A stretch of 64,000 nucleotides of DNA from Sesamum alatum (lineage: Eukaryota > Streptophyta > Magnoliopsida > Lamiales > Pedaliaceae): contig JACGWO010000007.1 of assembly GCA_034509735.1 (NCBI GenBank), positions 19,372,046 through 19,436,045 on the forward strand, given 5' to 3'. The notes under the pieces are model-generated. The model did not search any database. It saw only the letters and a program-made list of their open reading frames with translations, and was not told the origin of the DNA. The position numbers and the translations under genes were made by a program. This document shows positions 31,915 to 44,660 of the stretch, in pieces; the first letter of the stretch is position 1, and each line of letters starts with the position of its first letter.

Positions 31915-33862
31915 TGTTAGAATAGGTGACCATGTAGCCAATCTTGCTAGGCGAATTGTAACCTATGTCTGAACAATTTCAAAGTTTTAATAAAACCTTG
32001 ATGAATAAGAAAGTGAAATTCATTTGGCACATACTTTGTCTGTGTTCACTTTAACTGCTTTATAACTGTTCGCTACACAAACAAAGTCCACAGACTGAAA
32101 TCACATTTTGGGGACTAGGACTACGCATGGAGGTATGTCCATGCAATTAGTTTCGCCGAATCAGTCTGAAAATCTCCAAGTCAAGGAATCTCAAAAATAG
32201 GTACCGAGATTCCACTTGAGACTTGCACTAAGCATCTGCTGTCGTGTTTCATCGACAGGTGACGAGGGTCGTCTAAGCAGTGTCAGTGGGTCGGCCTACT
32301 AGCGAGCGGCTGACTAAGGTGACTCGCGGGAACCGTCTTACGGAGGACTTTGAGTAGAGTCGGCTAGGTATGACGTGAGTTCCCGGTTCCAAGGGTACAG
32401 GTCAAATCCGTTGACTTGAGGAATTGCTGAGTTTACCTGTACACCGAAACTGTATCTTAGGTATGGTGAGAGATTGCCAAAATGCAGTTGGGTAGTCATA
32501 AACCATGTCTAATGCAGCCATGATATACAACGTGTCAGTAGTTTCGAAGAAAGGATCTGTCTCCTGTAAAAGAGTGTTGACAGTACTGTCTCACAATACT
32601 CTGTGTCTTGTCCCTAAAATCTATGGCCACAGTAACTGAACAGAAGGGAAAGATTCCCTGCGGCTTTTGGTAAAAGACAGACCGACACTTAGGTGAGACC
32701 GTAGACGGAATGATAGATGTAGTGTAGAGCCTAAATGTTCATCACCACGCATATTCACCTAGTCTCTAGTGCCATGGACCGTTCCTAGACGGCCACCCAT
32801 AGTGATGGGCGGATTCTAGGAATCCAACCAAGTCTAGCTGAAGGTGAACCTAAAGAGTCACACACAATCCGCACACATGACGTATTTAATTTGGAATTAA
32901 GTATTTGGAGAAATGGAACGATCAAATTGGATTTAATCGGGTCCTTCTTTTCTTAGGAAGAAATTAATTCCTTTTATTAGATGAAAGAAAATTATCTAAT
33001 AAATTAGATTTATTGGAAATTAATTTAATGGGCTTGGAATAAATATTTATATTTGATAAACTTATTTATTGCCTTTTGGATTATTTAAATGAGATTTAAA
33101 TATTCTATTAAATTAATCAATGGTTGAGATTAAAGAGAGGAATCAATGGCTACGATTGGTTTGACCACGAAGCTAGATGTTGACTAGGATTTGACTAGGT
33201 CAAATCCTTTTCAAGGAGGAGTCTTCAAAGAGTAGGAATTAGAAGAGGAATGGAATTCCTCCTCTATAAATATTCTTAAGTGTTCTCTTTGGAAGAGATG
33301 ATGAAAATTGAAGCGCACACACACACACCACTCGGCCTCTCCTCTCTCTCTCTCGGCCGAACTCTCTCCCTCTCTTTCCCAAGAAACTCTTCCAAGTTCT
33401 TTTGTTCTACAATTGAACTCTAAGGAGGGTTGGCCTCGTTAATCAATAACGTTCGATCAATTGGTCCTCTCTAAATAAACATACACTTGTTCTTTCACTA
33501 GCACGAGGATCAAGATATGTGGGCGGATTGCGTGTACGAATTAGAGGTCTCCCATTCGAGATTTTGGAGCAAAACGGCGAACAGTGCGAGTACCGGCTTG
33601 AAGACGAAAACGACAATGGGTAGGTTTACGGTTTAGAATTTTCATCCCCTTTTTCTTTAAACCCTATGGCCTCCATGAAAGTTTTGTATGTTTTATTATT
33701 CATGAGATACACTGAGTGCCCAGGAGCTTCAAGGCAACACCCCTTGAACGTGATTATTTTTCTTGTTCATAGCATGTTTAAATTCTTGCAAATTTTGATT
33801 ATACCGCGCTTCCGCATTCGCGATTCTCCCGGGCCAATCCACACGCCTTTGCCAGGTTTTTA
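31915..33862 (+). repeat. 5' LTR of element D
   Basis: 1948 bp, TGTTAGAATAGGTGACCATG... to ...caggttttta, followed by PBS. It is of the same LTR type as solo LTR H and the LTR of G (gaccatgtagccaatcttg start, caagtctagctgaaggtg core). A TATA box ctataaatatt lies at 33262-33272, then a short CA repeat (33318-33328) and a CT-rich leader. It is inserted in the leader of L. Confidence 0.85.
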
Positions 33863-33863
33863 G

Positions 33864-33881
33864 TGGTATCAGAGCCCAGTT
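33864..33881 (+). promoter_or_regulatory. Primer binding site of element D
   Basis: tggtatcagagcccagtt, one mismatch from the A and J PBS. Confidence 0.85.
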
Positions 33882-34114
33882 CAGTTTATAGGCCTAGGGT
33901 TTTGTGTGCGTTTAAAGCATGAAAACGTGTCTTGGAATAATAAGGCATTCTATCTCTCTCCTATTGTTATAATTATCAAGCATGTAGTTTTCTTGTCTTT
34001 AATCGTGTATGATTTATTGGTGCTATCGGTATTCTTGTTTTTCATGGGAAACGGGGAGCAAAAAAATAAAACGGAAGAAAACGTCACACACGGCCAGCCG
34101 ACGGCTGACCGCGC
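33882..34114 (+). other. Scrambled leader fragment of element D ending in GC-rich sequence
   Basis: Only about 230 bp of leader. The words ccttggaataataaggc normally lie far downstream of the GC island, but here a copy (cttggaataataaggcattc, 33932) comes before it. The segment ends in cggccagccgacggctgacc, the entry to a GC island, and at 34115 switches into the middle of another LTR. The breakpoint is therefore in or at a GC island. Confidence 0.6.
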
Positions 34115-36296
34115 AATCTGTGAACAAGTAATATTATGTTAATGAATGTAGTAAGGATTCATAGGCATGAGTTTGTTGTACTTACTGCTTGCATCGTTAC
34201 GATGTCACAACAAACGCCCACAGACTGAAATAACATTTCGGGAAATTGGAACTACGCTTGGAGGTAGGTTCATGAAATCAGTTTCGTCGAATCAGTCTGA
34301 AATACTCCAAGTCAAATGAATCTCGAGACAGGGCATCGAGAATCCATTTGAGACTTGCACTAAGCATCTGCTGTCGTGTTTCATCGACGGGTGACGAGGA
34401 TCGTCTAAGCAGTGTTAGTGGGTCGGCCTGCTGGGGAGCGGCCAACTGAGGTGACTCGCGGGAATCGTCATATGGAAGCTACTCGGGCTTGGTCGGTAGG
34501 ACTCGTATTCCCGGTTCCGATAGTACGGGATTAGTCCTCAGACTTGAGGATCACGGCAGTCCCCTACATACTAAGGCTGTATCTTGGATCTGGTGAAATT
34601 TGACCGATTATATCACATGGTCATCATAAGCCTCGTCCAGTGCAGTCGGAGTATGTAAGAACGGTGAATTCCAAGATAGGATCTGTCCCCTGTCAAAGGA
34701 TATGACAGCAAGATCTCCTATGCGGTCGGAGATGGTTTAGACTCACAAAGTCTATGGCCATAGCACTTGATGCAGTGGGAAAGGATTTCCTACGTCGAGT
34801 TAAACCTATCTCGAGCATTATGCATAGTTGCCTAGTCAAGAATGGGAACCGACCCCTAGACTAAAGGCCGGGAGACAGGCGACAGTAGGACCGTACCCGT
34901 ACATATCGAGCGTCGGTAGGACCGCACCTGCGTATAACTCGGAGCCTAAATGTTCACACCATAAATTCACCTAGTCTCTAGTGCCATGGACCGTTGCTAG
35001 ATGGCCACCCATGGTAGCGGACTACTTTGGTTATGAAATAACAAGAAGTAGGTCCAAGTCTAGCTAAAAGGTGAACCTAAAGAGTCACACCCGCTACACC
35101 AAATGAAAGGGAATTAATTTGGAATTAATTCAGGAGAAGGTTTAATTTAATGGAATTAAATTATACTTCTTGGAGATTCAAGCCTCGATGGATTATTTGG
35201 AATAATCGGGCTTGAGTTTATAAATTAGATTTATGAATTTTATAAAGCATGGGCTTTCTTTTTAATTAGATTAAAAGGGTGAATTAATTAATTAGTGGGC
35301 TTGGTATATTAAATAGGATTTAATATAAAGTCCATGGGACTATTTCATTTAGAATTAAATAATCCCATTCTATGGAATTAATTAATGGGCTTTGGTGTAT
35401 TAAATAGGATTTAATATAAAGTCCATGGACTATTTAATTTAGAATTAAATAAGTCCTTTCCATTAATTAATTAATGGGCTTAGTATATTAAATATGATTT
35501 AATATAAAGTCCATGGGAATATTTAATTTAGAATTAAATAGGCTCATTCCATAAAGCCCATCAAAATGGATGGACAAGATTTAATCTAGAGAATGATGAG
35601 ATGCAGGGCCATGGTTAATTTGACTTAATCAAAGCCTAATTTGACTAGGATTTGACTAGGTCAAAATCCTAGTCAAAGTGTGTCTCTTTGGAAGAGTTTG
35701 AGAAGGAATGGGAAATTCCATCTTCTATAATTAATCAAAAAAAACACACACTCACACCTACTATTCTCTACAACTCTCATCTCTCAATTCTCCCTCAAAT
35801 TTTCGTCCATCTCTATTTCACTCTCCAAGAATACTACTTTGTGCTTCTTGATTTATTCAAGTTAAGAACATAAGAGACATTGATTGCGTTAATTCATAGC
35901 GTGTATCGATGTCTCTTCTCCCTAAATAATTTCTTTCTAGCACAAGGGTTGTTTGCTTTCCGGTGGAGCGAGTGAGATGATTTAGAGGGTCTCTTCTTTG
36001 AGATCTTGGTGCAAAACGGGGAACAATGCATGTAGCCGAAACGAAGACAAAACTACAACCGGGTAGGTTCTTTAATTTCGTTTTTCAGTTTCAATTCTAT
36101 GGCCTCCATGTTGTGTTTTATTGAACATGAGATACACCGAACACCCGGGAGGATCAAGGGCACACCCCTTGATTCGTTTATGTATGTTATGCATAATTTA
36201 AATTCCTTTTAATTATGCTTTGTAATTTTTATTACGCACTATTTCGCGCTTCCGCTATAAGCGCTTATCTCCCGGGCCGATCCACACAAACTTTCA
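34115..36296 (+). repeat. LTR of element E1 (J family), first 57 bp missing
   Basis: It aligns with J's LTRs from base 58 (aatctgtgaacaagtaatat) to the end at ctttca beside a PBS. It includes a threefold tandem repeat of a roughly 85-90 bp unit (about 35284-35550) and a degenerate TATA region (cttctataattaatc, about 35720). Confidence 0.85.
35284..35550 (+). repeat. Three tandem ~88-bp units in LTR E1
   Basis: Each unit contains aattaatgggct, attaaata(g/t)gatttaatat, aaagtccatgg and ttagaattaaata. J's 3' LTR also has three units (61607-61860); J's 5' LTR has one (53990-54080). Confidence 0.75.
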
Positions 36297-36297
36297 G

Positions 36298-36315
36298 TGG
36301 TATTAGAGCCCGGTT
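36298..36315 (+). promoter_or_regulatory. Primer binding site of E1, one mismatch
   Basis: tggtattagagcccggtt; C-to-T at position 7 compared with the other copies. Confidence 0.8.
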
Positions 36316-38240
36316 CGGTGTATAGGCCTAGAATTCTATGTGCTATGTGCGATTAAGCATGATAAACGTGTTTTAATTTACGTTTATAGCATGTTTATCG
36401 TAGATATTTATTGGCGTTTAATTTTGCATGGGATTTTGGATCTTGGTTTTCTTGAATGTGTTAATACATGTTCTAGGGTTGAATTTATCTTGTGGTTCAG
36501 AAAAATAGCATGAAAAAGTCAAAAAAGAGTGAAAAACGGCGAACCGGCAGCAGCAGCACGCTGGCTGCACGCACAGGGGCGCGGCCGGGCGCGCGTGCAG
36601 GCAGGGGCCTGCGCGCGCCCGGCCAGCGCGGACAGCGCGCGCGCTGTGCCGGCCGCGCGCGCAGGTATAGGCGCCTGCGCGCGCGCGCGCCGGCCGGCTG
36701 TGTCGTTTTCCGTTTCTCTCCCGTTTTGGCTCGTTTTTTCAAAACTGTTTTTACTGAATTATTTTTATGATATTTTCTGCATTATTCTGAACCCGTTGAC
36801 TTAGAATATTTATTTTTTGAGATTTGGAATTTCCTAAAATAAATATTGCTTGGTTGATGAGGAAAGGGTTTCCTAACAAGATTAAATTTTTGCAATGGTT
36901 GCACCAATGATCAAAATTCATATGTGAAATTTCGCAATAATTTCTGCGTTTTTATGATGTTGGACATCATGGTTATTTTATGGCTTGAGTATGAGTAGAT
37001 CTTGACATGTATTAATATTGCACAAATGTTGGATTTTGGGATTCTTGAATATATGAGCATATTCTTGATTGTTGGTTTTTGTGATTTCAGAAAATTTGAT
37101 TTTTCTGTATAATTCTGGGAATTTTTCTGAATTAATTAACTTGGGGCATTTTAATTTTGGTTGAGATTTTATATTTCATAGAATTAATATTGCCTTGTTA
37201 ATTATGGAAAGGATTTTCCAACAAAATCGTTATGCATAGGTTGCACCATTATCCTATATTTGGTGTGAATATTTTACATGTAATTTCTACATTTATTTTA
37301 TGGTATGGATTATCATGGATGTTGGTATAGCATATTTTACGTGGGATATGTATTTGTGCTATTTGCTTTAATTGGATTGACAAAGGATGATCACAAAGCC
37401 CCTAGACCGCATGTATGGTTTATTTATATTTATTTGTTGGGTTGTGGCCTGTGTGCCTCTTTATTTTTCTCTCTGTCTCTCTTCTAGTTGCCTTGGAATA
37501 ATAAGGCTTTCTCTTCTCTCTCCCTCCTCATGTACTCCCCCCAAATGTTTAATTGGGGTTTCTTATTTTATGATGTAATGAGAGTAGAATTAGTGGTGAA
37601 GTTTTATTTTTTTCGTAAATAAAAAGCTGCAAGAGAAGACAAGCCCAAGGTGTTGGAGGCCCATGGAGGTTGCCATCAGATGGCCCACGGAGGATCCATG
37701 GAGAAGAAGCCCGGTGTAGGCCCACAATGGAGAGCCTAAGAAGATAAAGAGGACTTACAAGGCCCATTGCATGTAATGAGTTATTGAAACTTGTAATAGC
37801 ATAGGGCCTACCCTTAGATTGACCATAGATCCACTGCAGGCTCAGTGGGTCGCATAGGTTTAGGCTTGTGATCATCCTACAGGGGCGTGCTAGGCTTTAT
37901 TTTGTATGCGATGCGTATTATATGCTTATGATTATTCTATAAGCTTTATGTATGGTTACATTCACGCTTAGAATATTTCTGTCATAACGCATGCAATGCA
38001 ATACTTTATATGTGATGAGGTCTCGTTCTATCAAAACTCTGACTTGGTTGAACCAAGTTAAATATAGACCCTTAATAAATGGACTAGGACTCTGGGAGTC
38101 TGTCCAAGCGTTCCATCCATGGCAAAAGTGAGGAAGATCTTTTAGGTCGATAGTGTGGTCTCACGAGTCGTGGCACGACTATCGTGCTTAAAAGAAGTTG
38201 CACTTTGTCATGAACGAGGAGTAGACTGCTGTTACGACTA
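36316..38240 (+). other. Leader of E1 with GC island, truncated before gag
   Basis: Near-identical in order to the J leader (54852-57235). GC island at about 36535-36712 (shorter than J's). Conserved blocks include gatcacaaagcccctagacc (37388), the pyrimidine tract ending ttctag (37488), ccttggaataataaggc (37490), ccatagatccactgcaggc (37823), gggcgtgctaggc and one CACGAGTCGTG at about 38162. At about 38235-38255 the sequence switches into the middle of an LTR, so gag is missing. No gene. Confidence 0.78.
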
Positions 38241-38627
38241 TCGATCTTAACGAATCATGGCAGTCGCATGCATATGAAGGTTGTATCTTGGATCTGGCGA
38301 GAGATGACCGTGTCTTTTATATGGTCATGATAAGCCTTGTCCAGTGCAGTCGGAGTATGTAGTGAGGACGGTGGATTCCAATAGAGAATTTGTCCCCTGT
38401 CAGTATTTGACATCTATGTCTCCTATGCGCTCTGAGATGATTTCGACTCTTTAAGTCTACGGCCGTAGCGATTGGTCGAGTAGGGAATGGTTCCCTAGGT
38501 CGATCAAAAGAGTAAACACGTCTCGATTTTATAGCATAGTTGCCTAGTCCAAGATGGGAACCGACGCCTAATTCCATGCCCTAGAATAAGGCCGGGAGAT
38601 GGTCGACGGAAGGACTGTACTTGTATG
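38241..38627 (+). repeat. Internal LTR fragment
   Basis: It matches the middle of LTR F (about 39195-39565): gaatcatggcagtc, ttggatctggcgagag, agccttgtccagtgcagtc, ggccgggaga. It has neither LTR terminus. LTR F is inserted at its right end. Confidence 0.75.
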
Positions 38628-40028
38628 TGTTGGAATAGGTGACCAGAAAGCTAATTGGATTGGCGGTTTTGGGAACTATTCGTCAATCTTTATTAATACA
38701 ATATTATCCTGATGAAAAAAGTGAACTATTCGTCAATCTTTATTAATACAATATTATCCTGATGAAAAAAGTAAGTATTCATCACTGGCACTGTGTTTGT
38801 TGTGCTTACTACTAACATTGAACGGCGTTTCAACGTCACAACAAATGCCCACAGACCAATTGGATAACCTATTTAGTTGGGCTGCGCATTGGATGGCGGC
38901 TATGAAACCAACTTCTGAGGGGTGGTCTGAAACATTCCAAGTCGAGGACGTCGAGACTGGGCATCGAGTGTCATATTGAGACTTGCACTAAGTATTGCAT
39001 TCACTGGGTGAGTGTCGAGTTTCATCGGCAACAGACGAAGGTCGTCTATGCAATTTTAGTGGGTTAGTTAACAAGGTGGTCGACTGACTGAAGTGACTCG
39101 CGGGAATCATCATATGGAAGCCTTGGAGGCTTGATCGGTATGACTGGAATTCCCAGTTTCGATAGTACGGGATTAGTCCTCGGACTTGAGGAATCATGGC
39201 AGTCACATGCATATGAAGACTGTATCTTGGATCTGGCGAGAGGTGATCATTTTGTAAGATGGTCAAGCCTTGTCCAGTGCAGTTGGAGTATGTAGCGAGG
39301 ACGGTGGATTCCAAGATAGAATCTATACCCTGTCAATACATGACGGTGATTGAGTAGGAAATGGTTTCCTATGCACTCTGAGATGGTTTAGACTCTACAA
39401 GTCTATGGTCATAGCAATTGATTGAGTAGGAAATGGTTTCCTACGTCGATCGATAGAGTAAACGCATCTCGGGTATGAAGCATAGTTGCCTAGTCAAGGA
39501 TGGGAGCCGACGCCCAATTCCATACCCTAGACTAAGGCCGAGAGACGATCGACAGTAGGACCGTACCCATACGGAATCAGCGCCCAAATGTTTACGCCAA
39601 CATTCACATAGTCTCTAGTGCCATGGACCGTTGCTAGACGGCCACCCATGGTGACGGGCTCCTGTTGACACGAGCCCAAGTCTAGCTGAGGGTGAACCTA
39701 AAAGGTCACACACAAATCACCGAGGAGGTGAAGGAATTGGCTTGGAGTCAATTTCAGAGGATGATAAATATTTGGATTACTTAAGGGATTGTCCATTAGA
39801 TGGACGGGCCGATATTGTATCGGGCCTCGTTTAATCGGTAAATAGGATTTATTGATTAATATGGAAAGTTGAGATGTTGGATCTTTTAATTGGGTTAAAA
39901 GATCAATCGGAATTATTTAAGTGAACATCATATTAAATTGGATTTAATTTTGAGTTCGTCGTAATTGGATTACGGTAGAACCCAGTCCGTTAAATTTTAA
40001 CCCGAGAAGTGTGTTAATTCCATTTATG
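38628..40028 (+). repeat. LTR F, 5' part, with 50-bp tandem duplication
   Basis: It begins TGTTGGAATAGGTGACCAG. A 50-bp unit (gaactattcgtcaatc...) is directly duplicated at 38673-38722 and 38723-38772 without a visible difference. The core block is at about 39600-39720. The LTR resembles family A towards its end (ttaatcggtaaat, cccagtccgttaaat) and is cut at 40028, where LTR G begins on the other strand. Confidence 0.82.
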
Positions 40029-42012
40029 TGAAAGAAATCGGTGGATCGTCCCGGGAATTGTGCGAATGCGGAAGCGCGATAAAAATAAACATACAAAAAT
40101 TAAAGCATGCTTTTAATTTAAAAGAACACGCTCAAGGGGTGTACCCTTGAGGTTCCCGGGCGTTCGGTGTATCTCATGATCATATAACATGTAAAGAAAT
40201 CATGGAGGCTATAGAGTTGAAAAATAAAGAGGGACGAAAAATAAAACGAGACCTACCCGTTGTCATTTTCGTCTTCAACGACTACATGCGTTGTTCCCCG
40301 TTTTGCACCGAGATCTCGTTCTTGAGACCCTCCAAATCGTGACACACGATCCACCAACGTATCTTGCACGTCATGCTAGCAACGAACAAGTATTTTTGGA
40401 GATGATAGATCAATCACACGTTATGAATTAACGGGACTAATCTTCCTTAGTTCTAATGTTCCAAGAGCAAAAGAACAAGAAATAATTTTCTTGAAGAGTG
40501 AGAGAGAGAGGGGCGGACGAGATGTAGGAGAGGGGGGAGTGTGTGTTGTGTGTGTGATTTCAAGAATCATCATCCTGCAATAGTTGGAAGCTAGAGGTAT
40601 TTATAGAGGAGGAGTTTAATCCTCTTTAAACTCCAACTCTAAGAACCCTAATTTGACTAGGATTTTGACCTAGTCAAAGTCCTAATCAAACTAGTGTTTG
40701 ACCTAGTCAAACAAATCCTAGCCTTCCATCTCCCCTTTCCATCTCAACCGTTGATTTAAATTTAATAGAATATTTAAATCCCATTAAATATTCCAAAAGG
40801 CCAAATAAATATAATAAATAAATATTAATATTTATTCTAGGCCATTAAATCAATTCCCTTAATAAATCCAATTTATTAATTTAATTCCCTTTATCAAATA
40901 GAAGAAATTAATTTCTCCAAGAAAATATAGGACCCGATTAAATTTAATTTAATCATTCCTTTACTCCAATATTTAATTCCAAATTAAATACTAAGTGTGT
41001 GTGGATAGTGTGTGACTCTTTAGGTTCACCTTTCAGCTAGGCTTGGTCGGATTCCTAGAATCCGCCGTTACCATGGTTGGCCATCTAGCAACGGTCCATG
41101 GCACTAGAGACTAGGTGAAATAATTGGGGATGAACATTTAGGCTCTAACAGTACACTTGTCCTTCTGTCTTCGGTCTCATCACTTAGAGTCTAGGGCACG
41201 GAAAAAAGCAGGTACCCATTTTGGACTTAAGTGCCGGTCTGTCCTTACTAAACGCCGCAAGGGAAACCTTTCCCTTCTGTTCAGTTACTGTGGCCACAGA
41301 TTTCAGGGACAAGACACAGAGCATACATGAGACTCAACTGTCAATACCTTTTGACAGGAGACAGATCCTTTCTTGGAAACTACTGTCACTCTGTACACCC
41401 GAGCTTCACTAGACATGGCTTATGACTACTCAAGAGTATTTTGGCAATCTCTCACCATATCTAAGATACAGACCTGATGCATAGGTAAACTCAGCAGTTC
41501 CTCAAGTCAAAGGACTTGGCCTGTACCGTTGGAACCGGGAATACACGTCATACCTTGCTAACCATACTCAAGGTCCTCCGTAAGACGGTTCTCGCGAGTC
41601 ACCTCAGTCAGCTGCTTCCTAGCGTGCTGACCCACTAACACTGCTTAGACAACCTTCGTCACCCGTCGATGAAATACGAGAGCAGATGCTTAGTGCAAGT
41701 CTCAAAGGGAATCCCGGTACCCATTTTCGGGATTTCTTGACTTGGAGATTTCCGGACTGATTTGGTAAGACTGATTTCATGGACCTACCTCCAAGCATAG
41801 TCCCAGTCCCCGAAATCGATTCTCAGTCCGTGGGCTTTGTTTGCGTAGTGAACAGAAATGTAAATGCAGATATAAGTGAACGTAAACAAAGTATTGCCAT
41901 ATGAATTTTCACTTCTTTATTCATAAAAGTTTTTATCAAATACCAAAAAATTGTATAGACATAGGTTACATATTCCTGCCAAAATTGGCTTACATGGTCA
42001 CCTATTCTAACA
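40029..42012 (-). repeat. 3' LTR of element G, minus strand
   Basis: Minus strand TGTTAGAATAGGTGACCATG (42012 leftward) to ...ccgatttctttca (40029); 1984 bp. Same type as D and H. It sits next to a PPT and RNase H, so it is a 3' LTR. It was inserted into LTR F: the left flank is ttatg (40024-40028). The partner flank would lie beyond the far end of G, or of the G-I compound, and is not in the window. Confidence 0.88.
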
Positions 42013-42027
42013 ATCTCCCACTTGACC
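42013..42027 (-). promoter_or_regulatory. Polypurine tract of element G
   Basis: Minus strand ggtcaagtgggagat directly before the LTR. Confidence 0.85.
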
Positions 42028-42028
42028 T

Positions 42029-42440
42029 TTAAAGCCAATTGCCCATATGCTTAATCCCCATCTTCTCAAGATGTTGCGTATGAGCGCTCTGCGATATAGG
42101 CTTTGTCAGCGGGTCTGCTGTGTTGTCTGCCGAGTTGACTCGGTCCATCCGGACGTCACCTCTTCCTACCATTTCTCTAAGAAGATGGTAGCGTCTAAGA
42201 ATGTGTTTGGAACGGTTATGAGATCTCGGTTCCTTTGCTTGCGCTATTGCCGTTGTTATCATAGAAGATGACAACAGGCACCACACCCAACTCTTGGATG
42301 TAGTTTCTCATCCAAACCGCTTCCTTAGCAGCTTCTGAAGCTGCTATGTATTCAGCCTCTGTGGTGGAGTCAGCAATGGTTGCTTGCTTGGAACTTTTCC
42401 AAGCTACTACTCCATTGAGTTTGAATACGTACCCCGATTG
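42029..42440 (-). pseudogene. Element G RNase H with internal deletion
   Basis: It ends at the stop at 42029-42031 after HMGNWL. Recognisable on the minus strand are ADSTTEAEYIAASEA, KEAVWMRNYIQELGVVP and, in the frame 42286-42029, AKEPRSHNRSKHILRRYH, ADNTADPLTKPIS. Between the RT end (MRHGI, about 42505) and NDDDAKSQSGYV (about 42460) some 270 bp expected from A are missing, including SIQYAVQCTRPDV and the first catalytic region. The junction lies within a short shared tgctagcttcc-like word. RNase H is therefore non-functional. Confidence 0.85.
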
Positions 42441-43790
42441 AGACTTGGCATCATCGTCATTAGACTGGAAGCTAGCAGAAGCATAGGGGATAACATGATC
42501 CCATGCCTCATTGGAAGGAATCCTCGTTTGGAGTTGTCCATTCGATATCTCTTTAGGACTTTCTCCATATACGAGTTTTGGGTGAGTCCTAACACCCTTT
42601 TAGATCTGTCCCTGACAATCTGGATGCCTAGGATGTAGGAGGCTTCACCCAAGTCCTTCATGGAAAACTGGGTTGACAACCATGCTTTTGTGTTTCCTAA
42701 CATTCTAACGTCATTACCAATGAGCAGAATGTCATCCACATAAAGCACTATGAACACAATTGAGCTCCCACTGACCTTCTTGTATACACAAGGATCGGAT
42801 TCGTGTTTGATGAAGTCATAACCCCGTATTACTTCTCAAAGCGAATGTTCCAACTTCGGGGGCTTTGTTTGAGGCCATAGATGGATTTCTGGAGACGACA
42901 GACTTTCTGTTCTTCTCCAGTGATCGTGAAACCCTCCGGCTGATCCATATAGATCTCTTCTTCACCGAAACTATTGAGGAAGGCCGTTTTCACGTCCATT
43001 CTGCCATATCTCATAGTCATACCATGCTGCTATGGCGAGCAGAATCCGAATGGATTTAGCCATGGCTACTGGCAAGTAGGTATCCTCAAAATCGACCCCG
43101 GGTCGTTGAGTGTATCCCTTAGCTACAAGCCTAGCCTTAAAGGTTGTGACTTCTCCATCAACGCCAAGTTTGCGCTTGTAGACCCACTTACAGCCGACTG
43201 GCTTAACACCTTTCGGTGGATCTACAAGACTCCATACTTGGTTCTCGCTCATGGAGTCCATTTCGGCTTTCATGGCCTCAAGCCATTTCCTGGAGTCGAT
43301 GTCAGACATCGCTTCTCCATACGTCTTAGGATCGCTATCCAAAAGATCGGTCGCACCTAGAAAGCCATATCTCACTGGAGGTCTGGACTCTCTAGTGGAC
43401 CTACGGAGAACGGGAACGTCAGTGGTGACTGTGGGCGCTGACTGTATCGGAGCCGGCGGTTCAGGAACCGGGACTGGCTGTTCCTGAGGCTGTCCTTCAT
43501 GCCTAGCATGTTGGACTTCTCGAGGTTGGTCAGCCCTTCGGCTGTTAATCCTGAATCCTCTAAGTGAGGGTTCCGCGGCCTCCTCTGATGGCTGAATTCC
43601 ATCACTTGATTCCTCAAGGATCAGCTCATCAGGTTGGATATCCTCCGGGAAGCCTTGCTCCAAGAATACTGCATTTCTTGAAACAAACACCTTTTGTTCC
43701 AAGGGGTCATAAAAGTAATAACCCGCAGTTTCTTTAGGGTATCCAACGAACCTGCATAAGCTAGACCTAGATTCTAACTTATCTCCCACT
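42441..43790 (-). pseudogene. Element G reverse transcriptase, frameshifted
   Basis: Minus strand: linker, then KWVYKRKLGVDGEVTTFKA, ARLVAKGYTQRPGVDFED, MAKSIRILLAIAAWYDY. An inserted base near 43000 breaks the frame at IWQ(N). The next frame has MDVKTAFLNSFGEEEIYMDQ, and after another break the frame from 42757 gives the active-site box YVDDILLIGND (about 42740-42708). Substitutions such as TYLPVAM for TYSPVAM add to the damage. It is the mirror copy of element I's RT. Confidence 0.9.
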
Positions 43791-44660
43791 AACCTCTTGA
43801 CGTATGCGGGGCTACCCCACACTTTCAAGTAGTTGTAGGATGCAGGCTTGCCGTGCCATATCTCATATGGCGTTTGGGTCAATGTACTAGTAGGCGCTAA
43901 ATTCAACAATTTGGCCGCCGTTTCTAGTGCATAGCCCCAAAACGATAAGGGCAATTTGGTAAAAACTCATCATGGACCGAACCATGTCCAACAGGGTTCG
44001 ATTCCTCCTTTTAGAGACACCATTTAACTGTGGTGTTCCTGGAGGTGTCCATTCTGATATTATACCATGTTCTTTTAGATAATCTAGGAACTCCGTACTA
44101 AGGTACTCACCACCTCAGTCCGACCGAAGGACTTTAATTTTGCAGTTGGTTTAGTTCTCCACTTCAAGTCTGAATTCTTTAAACCTCTCAAGAGCTTCAG
44201 ACTTGTACCTCATCAGGTAAACATAACCATACCACGAATGATCATCGGTGAAGGTTATGAAGTAGGAGAACCCACCTCGGGCCTGCGTCCTTAGTGGTCC
44301 ACATACGTCTGTATGGACCAAGTCCAACAGACCTGTGGCAAGCCTGCTTTGTCCTACAAAGGGCTTCTTGGTCATTTTTCCCTCTTAGACAGGACTCACA
44401 AGTTGGTAGATCGCTCAAGTCCCCAACCTCTAGGTTCTTTGAGTCTACCAACCTCTTCATCCTATCTTGGGATATGTGACTTAGCCTAGCGTGCCACAGA
44501 CGTGCGTTCCCGTTATTATCTAATTTTCGTTTGTGTTGTGCATTGAGGACGAAATTCGTTTGTTGCAAGATATAGAGTCCGTTATGCAATGTACCAAGTA
44601 GATGAGCAATTCCACACCTCATCAAATAAAAGCAATTTTTATTGATTCTAAACTCATAAC
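43791..44660 (-). pseudogene. Element G integrase, catalytic Glu replaced
   Basis: Minus strand: HARLSHISQDRMKRL and CESCLRGK (zinc motif), a frameshift at about 44375, then HTDVCGPLRTQARGG and DDHSWYGYVYLM in frame 44375-44151, a CAA-to-TAA stop at 44151, and RSDRGGEY just after. In the segment near 44005-44020 the catalytic Glu of GVSExRN is Lys (GVSKRRN). A one-base insertion (agtttttacc) follows near 43965, then the frame LSFWGYALETAAKLLNLAP. Both the frame and the active site are lost. Confidence 0.88.

Noticed and set aside
35284..35550. Tandem units considered as a satellite array
   Set aside because: Only three units, confined to J-family LTRs; an LTR-internal repeat.
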